Assembly: GCF_039634785.1 (NCBI RefSeq)
Contig: NZ_JBBIAB010000002.1
Location: 431,271 to 495,270, forward strand
From: Tistrella mobilis
Lineage (GTDB): Bacteria; Pseudomonadota; Alphaproteobacteria; Tistrellales; Tistrellaceae
Direction: 5' to 3'
Length of the DNA stretch: 64,000 bases
Shown: in pieces, positions 35,229-43,489 of the stretch
How positions within the stretch are numbered: position 1 is the stretch's first letter
Layout: each line of letters opens with the position of its first letter
The notes under the pieces: model-generated
Databases searched by the model: none
Told to the model about the DNA's origin: nothing
The model's input: the letters and a program-made list of their open reading frames with translations, nothing else
Position numbers and translations under genes: made by a program

Positions 35229-35543
35229 TCAGCCCTCGTCGACCATCACATGCAGCACGCCGTCTTCGACGCGCACCGGATAGGTGCGCACCGGCTCGGT
35301 ACAGGGGGCGCCACATGGCGCGCCCGTGCGCACATCGAACAATCCCTGATGCAGCGGACATTCGATCATGTGGCCGTCCAGATAGCCGTCGGACAGAAAG
35401 GCGCGGCCGTGGGTGCAGAGATCGTCGGTGGCAAAGAAATCGCCATCGACCTCGTAAAAGGCGATGCGGCGCCCGGCCGCTTCGGCGCAGGCCACGCCCT
35501 CATCGGCAAGACGCGCGGTCTCGATGGTCTTGATCCAGCTCAT
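35229..35543 (-). CDS. Rieske [2Fe-2S] ferredoxin of the ring-hydroxylating oxygenase
   Basis: A 104-residue Rieske ferredoxin. The cluster ligands are C43 and H45 in [12 protein letters not shown] and C62 and H65 in CPLHQGLFD. It carries electrons from the divergently encoded ferredoxin reductase to the oxygenase, the NagAb-like role. It lies between the oxygenase small subunit and gentisate dioxygenase genes with short gaps. Confidence 0.92.
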   Translation of the reverse strand: MSWIKTIETARLADEGVACAEAAGRRIAFYEVDGDFFATDDLCTHGRAFLSDGYLDGHMIECPLHQGLFDVRTGAPCGAPCTEPVRTYPVRVEDGVLHVMVDEG

Positions 35544-35559
35544 TCTGGCTCGTCCTTGC

Positions 35560-36054
35560 TTACGCCGGATAAATCAGGCTGTTCGGGATCATCTCGCTGT
35601 CGATCACCACGATCCGCTCGGCGAAGTACAGCCGGCCGTCCTCGTCGACGATCCGGTCGTGGCAGACCGCCGAGAGCACGATTTCCGACTGCCTGTCGAT
35701 CAGCGTCTGCACGATCAGCAGATTGTGGCGGGTGCGGATGCCCTCGGGCCCGGTGCTGATCCTGAGCGGCCCGGGAAAGCGGCGGTAATAGCGCGGCGCA
35801 TACATCTGGGTGGTGGTCAACCCCGTCACCCGGTCCTGCAGCATGCCGCGGCTTTCCGCCTGCATGGTCGACAGCGTATAGCCCCGCTCGAAATTCTCCC
35901 GCGGGATCACCCGATACAGGCAGTCGGGCAGGAAGAAGCCCGGCCAATCCGACAGCCGCACATCGTCCAGCGTGTCGTAATAGGCGTCGTAGAGGTCGCG
36001 GACCCGGCCGCGCAGGGCGGTATCGGTCTCAGCGGTTCCGATCATCGCGGTCAC
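35560..36054 (-). CDS. Ring-hydroxylating oxygenase beta subunit (salicylate 5-hydroxylase small-subunit type)
   Basis: A 164-residue NTF2-fold beta subunit: [35 protein letters not shown], then [14 protein letters not shown] strands ([14 protein letters not shown] here). It shapes the alpha-beta hexamer but has no cofactor. I placed the start at a GTG that overlaps the alpha-subunit stop (GTGA) and is preceded by GGGAGG. An in-frame ATG 21 bp upstream and one 9 bp downstream are alternatives. Confidence 0.88.
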   Translation of the reverse strand: MTAMIGTAETDTALRGRVRDLYDAYYDTLDDVRLSDWPGFFLPDCLYRVIPRENFERGYTLSTMQAESRGMLQDRVTGLTTTQMYAPRYYRRFPGPLRISTGPEGIRTRHNLLIVQTLIDRQSEIVLSAVCHDRIVDEDGRLYFAERIVVIDSEMIPNSLIYPA

Positions 36055-37295
36055 AGCCCCATCACCTCCCGCCAATAGCGATACATCGACCGGATCGCGG
36101 TTTCGGTAACCATGTAATCGGTGGGGGCGATCTCGCGGCCGCCCATCATCACCAGCGCCTCTTCCATGTCGGAGGGGGAAAAGCCCTGCTGGCTCATCTC
36201 GATGATCTCGCCGTCATCGGCCGAGACGAAGCCGGCCGGGCCGAAGAGATTGGCCTGGCGCGTGCGGCGCAGCTTCATCTCGGGCGTGTCGTCGGCATAG
36301 CACCAATGGGTCCAGTGGAAATCGAACCCCGCCGGCCCCTTGGGCACGATCTGGCGCGAGGTCAGCGAATTCACCTGCTGCTGCAGAATGACGCTGGGGA
36401 AGACGGTGATCATGCCGACCGTCTCCTCGCCCGGGAATTCCTTCACCACGTCCAGGATGCGCGGATCGGCCAGTTTCAGATCGCCCTGGAAATTGCGCAG
36501 ATCCGCGGTGACGTCGTTCACCTCCTGCTCGCCCTTGCGGCTGATCAGGATGCCGTGGCGGCCGGTCTCGTCGATATCGACCGCGGATTTCTGGTCGGCG
36601 CGGAACAGGCCGAAGGTGACGAAGAACACATGCAGCAGCCCCGCATGATACGGGTCCTTGATGTTCTCCATCATCAGCTTCCAGTTCGCCGGAATGTGCT
36701 GGCGGTTATAGCCCAGCACCTCCAGCTTCCGGCCATCATAGACCCGGGTGTAATGGGCCCAGAACTTCTCGCCCAGATACTCCCGGAAGGGCGGGGTGTC
36801 GTCGGAAAAGGTCGCCCAGACCACGCCGTTCACCACCTCGACGCGCAGCCGGTTCAGGCCGTGATTGCCGGGGTCGAAATCCCGCGGCATGCCGCCCTGG
36901 CGCTTCACGCCGCGGCGGAAGGGCACGCCGATCAGATTGCCCCTCAGGTCATAGGCCCATTGGTGATAGGGGCAGAGCAGATCCTTGGTATGGCCCTGGC
37001 GCGCCTGGCAGAACTTTACGCCGCGATGCGCACAACGGTTCTCCACCACGCTGATCTCGTCTTCGGCAGAGCGCACCACGATCACCGGGCGTTCGCCCAG
37101 CGTGGTGGTCTTGAAATCGCCGACATCGGGGATCTCGCATTCCAGCGCGCAATAGAGCCAGTGCGGCCCGTACCAGATGCGCTGAAGCTCCCGCTGATAG
37201 ACGTCCTGATCGGTATAGACCCAGTACGGCACCTTGCCGGCATCGCCGGTGTCCCACACGCGGCCGTTCCGGGCGCAAGCGCTGGTCTCCGCCAT
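36051..37295 (-). CDS. Ring-hydroxylating oxygenase alpha subunit (salicylate 5-hydroxylase large-subunit type)
   Basis: A 414-residue Rieske non-haem iron oxygenase. The Rieske domain has C-x-H in ENRCAHRGVKFC and C-x2-H in LLCPYHQWAYDLRG (about 82-105). The catalytic iron site is ENIKDPYHAGLLH (D, H, H). It resembles NagG-like salicylate 5-hydroxylase, which converts salicylate to gentisate. The next genes (beta subunit, ferredoxin, gentisate dioxygenase) complete that route. GGGAGG sets the ATG. It is divergent from the ferredoxin reductase gene, with a strong palindrome between them. Confidence 0.88.
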   Translation of the reverse strand: MAETSACARNGRVWDTGDAGKVPYWVYTDQDVYQRELQRIWYGPHWLYCALECEIPDVGDFKTTTLGERPVIVVRSAEDEISVVENRCAHRGVKFCQARQGHTKDLLCPYHQWAYDLRGNLIGVPFRRGVKRQGGMPRDFDPGNHGLNRLRVEVVNGVVWATFSDDTPPFREYLGEKFWAHYTRVYDGRKLEVLGYNRQHIPANWKLMMENIKDPYHAGLLHVFFVTFGLFRADQKSAVDIDETGRHGILISRKGEQEVNDVTADLRNFQGDLKLADPRILDVVKEFPGEETVGMITVFPSVILQQQVNSLTSRQIVPKGPAGFDFHWTHWCYADDTPEMKLRRTRQANLFGPAGFVSADDGEIIEMSQQGFSPSDMEEALVMMGGREIAPTDYMVTETAIRSMYRYWREVMGL

Positions 37296-37346
37296 TCCCG
37301 CCTCCCTTGGGCGGCGCCCCCTCGTCCCGGGTTGCCGCCTGTTGTA

Positions 37347-37380
37347 TTGCATATCGTGTGAAGCTTAGTATGATATGCAA
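37347..37380. promoter_or_regulatory. Large inverted-repeat operator in the oxygenase/reductase divergent promoter
   Basis: TTGCATATC (37347-37355) and GATATGCAA (37372-37380) are perfect 9-bp inverted arms around a 16-bp spacer, flanked by GTTG and CAAC which extend the symmetry. It lies 52 bp from one start and about 90 bp from the other. The IclR gene at the other end of the reductase gene is the obvious candidate binder; that is inference. Confidence 0.7.
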
Positions 37381-37471
37381 CAACGCGACGTCAAGACGGT
37401 TCGTCGAAAATGGAATGCCGGCCATGCCGGATCGTCATGAACCGGCACCGTCCTTCAGGGAGTTGAATGGA

Positions 37472-38719
37472 ATGAGCGCAGGCGTGGTCATCATCGGCGC
37501 CGGCCAGGCCGGCGGCCGGGCGGCACTGACGCTCAGGGAGAAGGGCTATGCCGGGCCGGTAACGCTGATCGGCGACGAACCGGTCCCGCCTTACGAGCGC
37601 CCGCCCCTGTCGAAAGACATGCTGATCGACCCTGAGACCCGCCCCACCTGGCTGGTGCCGGCAGAGGCCTGGGCGGCGCAGGATATCCGGCTGATGACCG
37701 GCCGGGCGGCGATTGCGGTCGATCGTGCCGCGCGGCAGGTGCGGCTGGATGACGGCAGCCTGCTCGACTATGACCGGCTGATCTTCGCAACCGGCAGCCG
37801 GCCGCGCCGCCTGCCCTTCCGGGTCTCGCGCCTGGCCGATCTGCGCACGCTGGGTGACGTGGAATCGCTCGCGGCCCGCGCCGTCGGCGCCCGATCCGTT
37901 CTCGTGATCGGCGGCGGGGTGATCGGGCTGGAGGTTGCGGCCACGCTGGTGCAGAAGGGGCTGGAGGTGACGGTGGTCGAGATCGGCTCGCGCCTGCTCG
38001 GCCGCAACTTTCCGGCACCGGTGGCGGCGGCCCTGGCCCGGCGCCATGCGGCCGAAGGCGTCACCCTGCTGACCGGCCGCCGGATCCGGGATCTGGCCGA
38101 CACGGCCGCGGGCATCCGCGCCGTGCTGTCCGACGGGCAGGTGATCACCGCCGATTTCGCCGTCGCCGGCATCGGCGTCGTCCCCGAAACCGGTCTCGCC
38201 CAGGCGGCCGGGCTGGTGGTCGATGACGGCATCGTGGTCGATCACGACATGCGCACGGCCGATCCCGCGGTGTTCGCGATCGGCGATGTGGCGGCACAGC
38301 CGGGGCCGGATGGCCGGTCCCTGCGCTGCGAAACCTGGCAGAATGCCAACATCACCGCCGAACGCGCGGTGGCGGCGATCCTGGGCAGCCCCCTGCCCGC
38401 CCCCGAAACGCCCTGGTTCTGGACCGATCAATACGATCTGAACGTCCAGCTCGCCGGCGTCACCGGGCCCGAGGCCGACACGGCACAGATCGTCGAACAG
38501 CGGGCCGGCGCCGGCCGGCTGTTCCTGGTGCTGGACGGCGACCGGCTGATCGGGGCGGCGGGCATCAATGCCGGCCGCGACATGGCCGCCTGCCGGCGGC
38601 TGATCACCGCCGGCATTCACCTGCCGCCCGGGATGACCGCGTCCGACAGCTTCGATGCGAAGGCGGCGCGCGGCCTGCTCAGCCCGGCTGCGGCCAGCGC
38701 CCGCCCAGCCTATGCGTAA
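37472..38719 (+). CDS. Ferredoxin reductase of the ring-hydroxylating oxygenase (NAD(P)/FAD)
   Basis: A 415-residue FAD-dependent pyridine-nucleotide-disulfide-fold reductase. VVIIGAGQAGGRAALTLR is the FAD dinucleotide fold at the N-terminus, PYERPPLSKDML the family signature, and VLVIGGGVIGLEVAATLVQKG the NAD fold (about 150-170). VFAIGDVAAQ is the second FAD contact and PWFWTDQYDLNVQLAG the C-terminal interface block. It is the NagAa-like electron-entry partner of the ferredoxin and oxygenase. An AGGGAG site precedes this ATG. Its 3' end overlaps the convergent IclR gene by 41 bp. Confidence 0.92.
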   Translation: MSAGVVIIGAGQAGGRAALTLREKGYAGPVTLIGDEPVPPYERPPLSKDMLIDPETRPTWLVPAEAWAAQDIRLMTGRAAIAVDRAARQVRLDDGSLLDYDRLIFATGSRPRRLPFRVSRLADLRTLGDVESLAARAVGARSVLVIGGGVIGLEVAATLVQKGLEVTVVEIGSRLLGRNFPAPVAAALARRHAAEGVTLLTGRRIRDLADTAAGIRAVLSDGQVITADFAVAGIGVVPETGLAQAAGLVVDDGIVVDHDMRTADPAVFAIGDVAAQPGPDGRSLRCETWQNANITAERAVAAILGSPLPAPETPWFWTDQYDLNVQLAGVTGPEADTAQIVEQRAGAGRLFLVLDGDRLIGAAGINAGRDMAACRRLITAGIHLPPGMTASDSFDAKAARGLLSPAAASARPAYA

Positions 38720-39500
38720 CCTCGCGCGCGGTCGCAATCAGCATCTCGCGGGCGGCGGCATCGCCGTCGCGGCCGAAACCCGGCGAGGCGATGATCGACA
38801 GGGCCAGCACCAGCTGGCCCTGAAGATTGAACACCGGCGCCGCGAAGGCACGCAGCCCCGGTGCGGTGGTGCCGTCCACCGCGGCCGACATTTCGCGCCG
38901 GGTCTGGGCGCGCATCGCATCGATATCGACCGGGCCTTCGGAACGGTCCTGCGCCAGTTCGCGCTGCAGCAGGTCGGACACGAAGCCCTCGTTCAGGAAG
39001 GCGAGGAAGATCCGGCCGGTGGCCGACCAGGTCAGCGACAGATGCGAGCCGATGGTCAGCATGGTGTAGACCGGTGGATTGCCGGGATACCAGCGGATGA
39101 TCGTGGGGCCGGTTTCGGCCCAGACCGCAATCAGCACGGTGCGGCCGCTGGCGGCGACCAGCTCCTGCGCCGCCCGGCTCGCCTCTTCGAACGTGTCGAG
39201 CCGGCCCATGGCGGCAAGGCCCAACCTAAGCGCGCCGGTATGCAGATCATACAGCGCCGTCGCCGGGTCCTGGCGCAGGAAGCCGGTGTTCACGAAGCTC
39301 GCCAGATAGCGATGCGCCTGGCTGACCGACTGGCCGCTGGCCCGGGCGATATCGGTCAGAGAGCTGGGCCGGCCCAGACGGACCAGGGCATCGAGCACGC
39401 CGATACCGATTTCGACCGACTGGATGCCCTTGCGCTTCGTCTCGCTGCCGGCGCCACGCCGGCCTGCCGCCTTCACAGCCCCCTCCTGCTTCGCCTCCAT
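38679..39500 (-). CDS. IclR family transcriptional regulator
   Basis: A 273-residue regulator. The winged HTH covers about 28-90 (SLTDIARASGQSVSQAHRYL, then ASFVNTGFLRQD). The C-terminal IclR effector domain contains FLNEGFVSDLLQ and AAPVFNLQGQLVLALSIIA. It is flanked by the ferredoxin reductase and fumarylpyruvate hydrolase genes, so it probably controls the salicylate/gentisate genes with an aromatic acid as effector. It overlaps the end of the reductase gene. Confidence 0.9.
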   Translation of the reverse strand: MEAKQEGAVKAAGRRGAGSETKRKGIQSVEIGIGVLDALVRLGRPSSLTDIARASGQSVSQAHRYLASFVNTGFLRQDPATALYDLHTGALRLGLAAMGRLDTFEEASRAAQELVAASGRTVLIAVWAETGPTIIRWYPGNPPVYTMLTIGSHLSLTWSATGRIFLAFLNEGFVSDLLQRELAQDRSEGPVDIDAMRAQTRREMSAAVDGTTAPGLRAFAAPVFNLQGQLVLALSIIASPGFGRDGDAAAREMLIATAREVTHRLGGRWPQPG

Positions 39501-39671
39501 CGCCCGCCCGTTCTCCTGCTGACGGCTGCCGCCTGATGCAGCGCACCATAGCCCCGGCGCCCCTGCCCGGCAACGGGGCCCGACAGACCATCATGTCAGG
39601 CGCCGCGTCAGCCCCCCTCGCCCACACTCGATACCGTCATCCAGGCATCACGCCACCCCAAGGAAACCCCG

Positions 39672-40361
39672 ATGACCACCTGTCTGTTCGACCCCGCCCC
39701 CACCCCGCTCGCCGAAGTCAAAGGCACCGAAGCGCGCTATCCCATCCGCCGGATCTTCTGCGTCGGCCGCAATTATGAAGCCCATGCCCGCGAGATGGGT
39801 GTGGTGGTCGATCGCGAGGCGCCGTTCTATTTCACCAAATCGGCCCTGGCCTATGTGCCGTCGGGATCCACCATCCCCTACCCGCCCGGCACAGAGAATT
39901 ATCATTACGAGATGGAGCTGGTGGTCGCCATCGGCAAAGCCGGTTTCGAGATTGCGGCCGCGGACGCCCTCTCCCACGTCTTCGGCTATGCCTGCGGCCT
40001 GGACATGACCCGGCGCGACCTGCAGCTGGCGGCACGCGCGAAGCAGCGGCCCTGGGATCTGGGCAAGGATTTCGAGCAGTCGGCCGTGCTGTCACCGATC
40101 GTGCCGGTGGCCGAAAGCGGCCATCCCGCCACGGGGCTGCTGGAATTGCGGGTTGATGGCGAGACCCGCCAGTCGACCGATCTGTCGCTGCTGGTCTGGT
40201 CGGTGGCCGAGCTGATCGCCCATCTGTCGCGCTTCTACCATCTGGAACCCGGCGATCTGATCTATACCGGCACGCCGGAAGGCGTCGGCCCGGTGGTGGC
40301 CGGCCAGAAGATCGAGGGCTCGATCACGGGCCTGGGCGGCATTTCGCTGACCATCGCCTGA
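39672..40361 (+). CDS. Fumarylpyruvate hydrolase (FAH family)
   Basis: A 229-residue fumarylacetoacetate-hydrolase-fold protein. IFCVGRNYEAHAREMG is the N-terminal signature. NYHYEMELVVAIGKAG supplies two Glu metal ligands and YACGLDMTRRDLQ the Asp ligand. DLIYTGTPEGVGPVV is the conserved end. It resembles NagK-type fumarylpyruvate hydrolase, yielding fumarate and pyruvate from the gentisate ring-cleavage product. It is divergent from iclR. A maleylpyruvate isomerase gene is not in this window, so it is either elsewhere or the hydrolase acts directly. Confidence 0.9.
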   Translation: MTTCLFDPAPTPLAEVKGTEARYPIRRIFCVGRNYEAHAREMGVVVDREAPFYFTKSALAYVPSGSTIPYPPGTENYHYEMELVVAIGKAGFEIAAADALSHVFGYACGLDMTRRDLQLAARAKQRPWDLGKDFEQSAVLSPIVPVAESGHPATGLLELRVDGETRQSTDLSLLVWSVAELIAHLSRFYHLEPGDLIYTGTPEGVGPVVAGQKIEGSITGLGGISLTIA

Positions 40362-40395
40362 TCGCCCGGGTTGAGGGCGAGCGGTCGCACGAGGA

Positions 40396-40422
40396 GGGGG
40401 TGGCACAGGGCTTGCCACCCCC
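40396..40422. terminator. Terminator-like hairpin after the fumarylpyruvate hydrolase gene
   Basis: GGGGGTGGCA and TGCCACCCCC form a perfect 10-bp stem with a 7-base loop, 34 bp after the stop codon. No T-tract follows, so efficiency is uncertain. Confidence 0.5.
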
Positions 40423-40606
40423 CTGCCCTGGCTGGCTTACCGGCCGTAGATGACGTGTCATCCCCCTCGCTGTAGCAAAGCTGCGAGTCTTTCCCTGTCA
40501 AAGACCGATAATGTTGCCGCAAGCTGCCGCATCTGCGAGGCTTGACGGTGGCCGGTGATTTTCAGCCAGATTTATCCAGATTGCGCAATCTTGGCAAAAC
40601 CGCGGG

Positions 40607-41497
40607 TCAGCCGCCGCGCACGAAGCGGTCGCGGGTTTCGCGGAACCGCCGGACCAGGAAATCGCGGCAGACCGCGATCCGCGCCAGATGATGCGTGTCC
40701 GGATGGGTCAGCAGGTGATAGCGGCGGCGGAAGATCAGCCCGGGCAGGATCGGCACCAGGTCGGGGGCGTCGCGCACCGCAAAATCATGCAGGATGCCGA
40801 TGCCCACCCCGGCGCAGATCGCCGCCATCTGCCCGACCACGCCGGCGCAGCGGAACTCGCGCTGTCCATACCGCGTCAATGCCTGGCCGTAATCCAGCGA
40901 CGAGGCATAGGCGTAATCCTCCACCCCCGTCACCACCACATGGCCGGCCAGATCTTCGGGCGTCATGGGCACGCCCGCGCGCTCCAGATAGGACCGGGCG
41001 GCATAAACGCCCAGCGTATAGTCGCCGAGCGCCGTCACCAGCAGCCGCCCCTCGGCCGGCGGGTCCAGGCAGACCGCCAGATCCGCCTCGCGCCGCGACA
41101 GCGAAAAAGTGCGCGGCAGCGGCACCAGCTCCACCACCAGATCGGGATGCATGGCCCCCAGCCGGCCGAGTTCGGCCGCCAGAAACCAGGTGCCGAGCCC
41201 GTCGGGCGCCCCCACCCGCACCACGCCCGAGGGGGCGGCACCCTGGGCGCGGGTCTCTTCGGCGATGCCGAAAATTTCGGTCTCCACCCGCTCCGCCGCC
41301 GCCAGCAGCCGCTCCCCCGCCTCGGTGAGGGTGGCGCCCGAGGGCCGGCGTTCGAACAATGGCTGACCGAGCGAGGCTTCCAGCGCATCCAGCCTGCGGG
41401 CGACGGTCGCATGGTTCAGCCCCAGCCCCCGCGCCGCGGCCAGAATCTGGCCGCGGCGGGCGATGGCGAGGAAGACGCGGAGATGGTCCCAGTTCAT
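40607..41497 (-). CDS. LysR family transcriptional regulator
   Basis: A 296-residue regulator. NWDHLRVFLAIARRGQILAA and GLGLNHATVARRLDALEASL are the LysR HTH; VRVGAPDGLGTWFLAAELG starts the effector domain. I used the MNWDHLRV methionine, the family's usual N-terminus, over a 30-codon extension. It is divergent from the methylmalonate-semialdehyde dehydrogenase gene across about 150 bp and probably regulates it. Confidence 0.9.
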   Translation of the reverse strand: MNWDHLRVFLAIARRGQILAAARGLGLNHATVARRLDALEASLGQPLFERRPSGATLTEAGERLLAAAERVETEIFGIAEETRAQGAAPSGVVRVGAPDGLGTWFLAAELGRLGAMHPDLVVELVPLPRTFSLSRREADLAVCLDPPAEGRLLVTALGDYTLGVYAARSYLERAGVPMTPEDLAGHVVVTGVEDYAYASSLDYGQALTRYGQREFRCAGVVGQMAAICAGVGIGILHDFAVRDAPDLVPILPGLIFRRRYHLLTHPDTHHLARIAVCRDFLVRRFRETRDRFVRGG

Positions 41498-41651
41498 CGG
41501 ATGCGAAAACTCCGTCAGGATCAGGCTACAAATATCGCACAACGGCTTCTCGATATCTCCGGTTTCTGTGCGCCGCTTCGTCCGCAATCATACCCCCATC
41601 CCAGAACACCGCCGCCCCCGGCCGGTGTCGTCCTTCTGAAGGTGAGCGGAG

Positions 41652-43151
41652 ATGGTCAGGAAGATCGGGCATTACATCGGCGGCCGGCAGGTGCCGGGTG
41701 CGGCTGCGCGGACGGTGGCGTCGTTCAACCCCGCGACCGGCGAGCAGAGCGGCGAAGTGGCGCTGGCCTCTGCCGCCGAGGTGCGCGCCGCGGTCGAGGC
41801 CGCGAAGGCGGCCGCCCCCGACTGGGCCGAGACCACGCCGCTGCGCCGGGCGCGGATCCTGAACCGCTTCCTGCACATCCTGGAAGAGCGCATCGACGAG
41901 CTGGCGGCGGTGATCACCGCCGAGCACGGCAAGGTGCTCTCGGATGCCAAGGGCGAGATCCAGCGCGGCATGGAGGTGGTCGAGTTTGCCACCGCCGCCC
42001 CGCAGCTGCTGAAGAGCGAGATGACCGAGAATGTCGGCACGAAGGTCGACAGCCATGCGCTGCGCCAGCCGCTGGGCGTCGTGGCCGGCATCACGCCGTT
42101 CAACTTTCCGGCCATGGTGCCGATGTGGATGTTCCCGGTGGCGCTGGCCTGCGGCAACACCTTCATCCTGAAGCCGTCGGAGCGCGACCCCTCGGCCGCC
42201 CTGCTGCTGGCCGAATGGCTGACCGAGGCGGGGCTGCCGGCCGGCGTGTTCAACGTCGTCCAGGGCGACAAGGAAGCGGTCGACGCCATCCTGACCGATC
42301 CGGATATCGAGGCGGTGAGCTTCGTGGGCTCCACCCCCATCGCCCGCTACATCTACCAGACCGCCACCGCGGCCGGTAAGCGCTGCCAGGCGCTGGGCGG
42401 CGCCAAGAACCACATGATCGTCATGCCCGATGCCGATATGGACCAGGCGGTCGATGCGCTGATGGGCGCCGCCTATGGCTCGGCCGGCGAGCGCTGCATG
42501 GCGATCTCGGTGGCCGTGCCGGTGGGTGAGGCCACGGCCGATGCGCTGGTCGAAAAGCTGGTGCCGCGCATCCAGGCGCTGAAGGTCGGCCCCGGCACCG
42601 ATCCCGAGGCCGAGATGGGCCCGCTGGTCACCCGCGCCCATCGCGACAAGGTGGAAAACTACATCGATCAGGGCGTCGCCGAAGGCGCCGAGCTGGTGGT
42701 CGACGGCCGCAATCTGCGCCTGCAGGGCTATGAGGACGGCTATTTCACCGGCGCCACCCTGTTCGACCGCGTCACCACCGACATGACCATCTACAGGCAC
42801 GAAATCTTCGGACCCGTCCTGTCGGTGGTCCGTGCCGAAAGCTACGAGCAGGCGGCGGGCTGGATCAACGCCCATGAATACGGCAACGGCACCGCGATCT
42901 TCACCCGCGACGGCGATGCGGCGCGCGAATTCGCCCACCGGATCAAGGTCGGCATGGTCGGCGTGAACGTGCCGATCCCGGTGCCGATGGCGTTCCATTC
43001 CTTCGGCGGCTGGAAGGCCTCGCTGTTCGGCGACCACCACATGCACGGCCCCGAAGGCGTGCGCTTCTACACCCGCCTCAAGACCATCACCACCCGCTGG
43101 CCGACCGGCATCCGCGCCGGCGCCGAATTCGCCATGCCGACCATGAAGTGA
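41652..43151 (+). CDS. mmsA: CoA-acylating methylmalonate-semialdehyde dehydrogenase
   Basis: A 499-residue aldehyde dehydrogenase of the MmsA/IolA class. [20 protein letters not shown] is the NAD/oxyanion segment typical of this subfamily, and [12 protein letters not shown] the Rossmann turn. [17 protein letters not shown] replaces the usual general-base Glu region, and [10 protein letters not shown] has the nucleophile Cys282. It converts methylmalonate semialdehyde (valine or inositol degradation) to propionyl-CoA. A strong terminator follows, so it is probably monocistronic under the divergent LysR regulator. Confidence 0.95.
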   Translation: MVRKIGHYIGGRQVPGAAARTVASFNPATGEQSGEVALASAAEVRAAVEAAKAAAPDWAETTPLRRARILNRFLHILEERIDELAAVITAEHGKVLSDAKGEIQRGMEVVEFATAAPQLLKSEMTENVGTKVDSHALRQPLGVVAGITPFNFPAMVPMWMFPVALACGNTFILKPSERDPSAALLLAEWLTEAGLPAGVFNVVQGDKEAVDAILTDPDIEAVSFVGSTPIARYIYQTATAAGKRCQALGGAKNHMIVMPDADMDQAVDALMGAAYGSAGERCMAISVAVPVGEATADALVEKLVPRIQALKVGPGTDPEAEMGPLVTRAHRDKVENYIDQGVAEGAELVVDGRNLRLQGYEDGYFTGATLFDRVTTDMTIYRHEIFGPVLSVVRAESYEQAAGWINAHEYGNGTAIFTRDGDAAREFAHRIKVGMVGVNVPIPVPMAFHSFGGWKASLFGDHHMHGPEGVRFYTRLKTITTRWPTGIRAGAEFAMPTMK

Positions 43152-43225
43152 CGGCACGGCATATCCGACCCCGGGCAGCGACCGCACCCCCCGCACCTCC
43201 CACCCTCGCGGTCCGCCCGGACCAG

Positions 43226-43262
43226 AACGGCCCCCGGCTCCCGACCGGGGGCCGTTCTTCGT
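43226..43262 (+). terminator. Rho-independent terminator of mmsA
   Basis: AACGGCCCCCGG and CCGGGGGCCGTT form a perfect 12-bp stem around a 7-base loop, followed by CTTCGTTTC. It sits 75 bp after the stop codon. Confidence 0.85.
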
Positions 43263-43489
43263 TTCGCGCCGGGATCCCCTGCATCCGGCCCCCATATAGA
43301 GGCTGGAGTTACCACGTGTTTTATGACCAGATCGCCGATTTTTCGCATAACTTATTGATTAACATGAATTTATGAGGAACGCGCCGTACCGGGTATGTAA
43401 GCCCTGGAAACGTGACTCATATCGTTTGCGTTTCGTATGACTCACGCCTTACCATCATTGGTGGGAGCGGACATCATCCGGATCGCGAT
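43263..43489. promoter_or_regulatory. Gap holding the promoter of the CHASE2-like gene
   Basis: This stretch is AT-rich compared with its surroundings, with runs such as TTATTGATTAACATGAATTTATG. It holds no convincing gene. It presumably carries the promoter of the CHASE2-protein operon. Confidence 0.4.
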
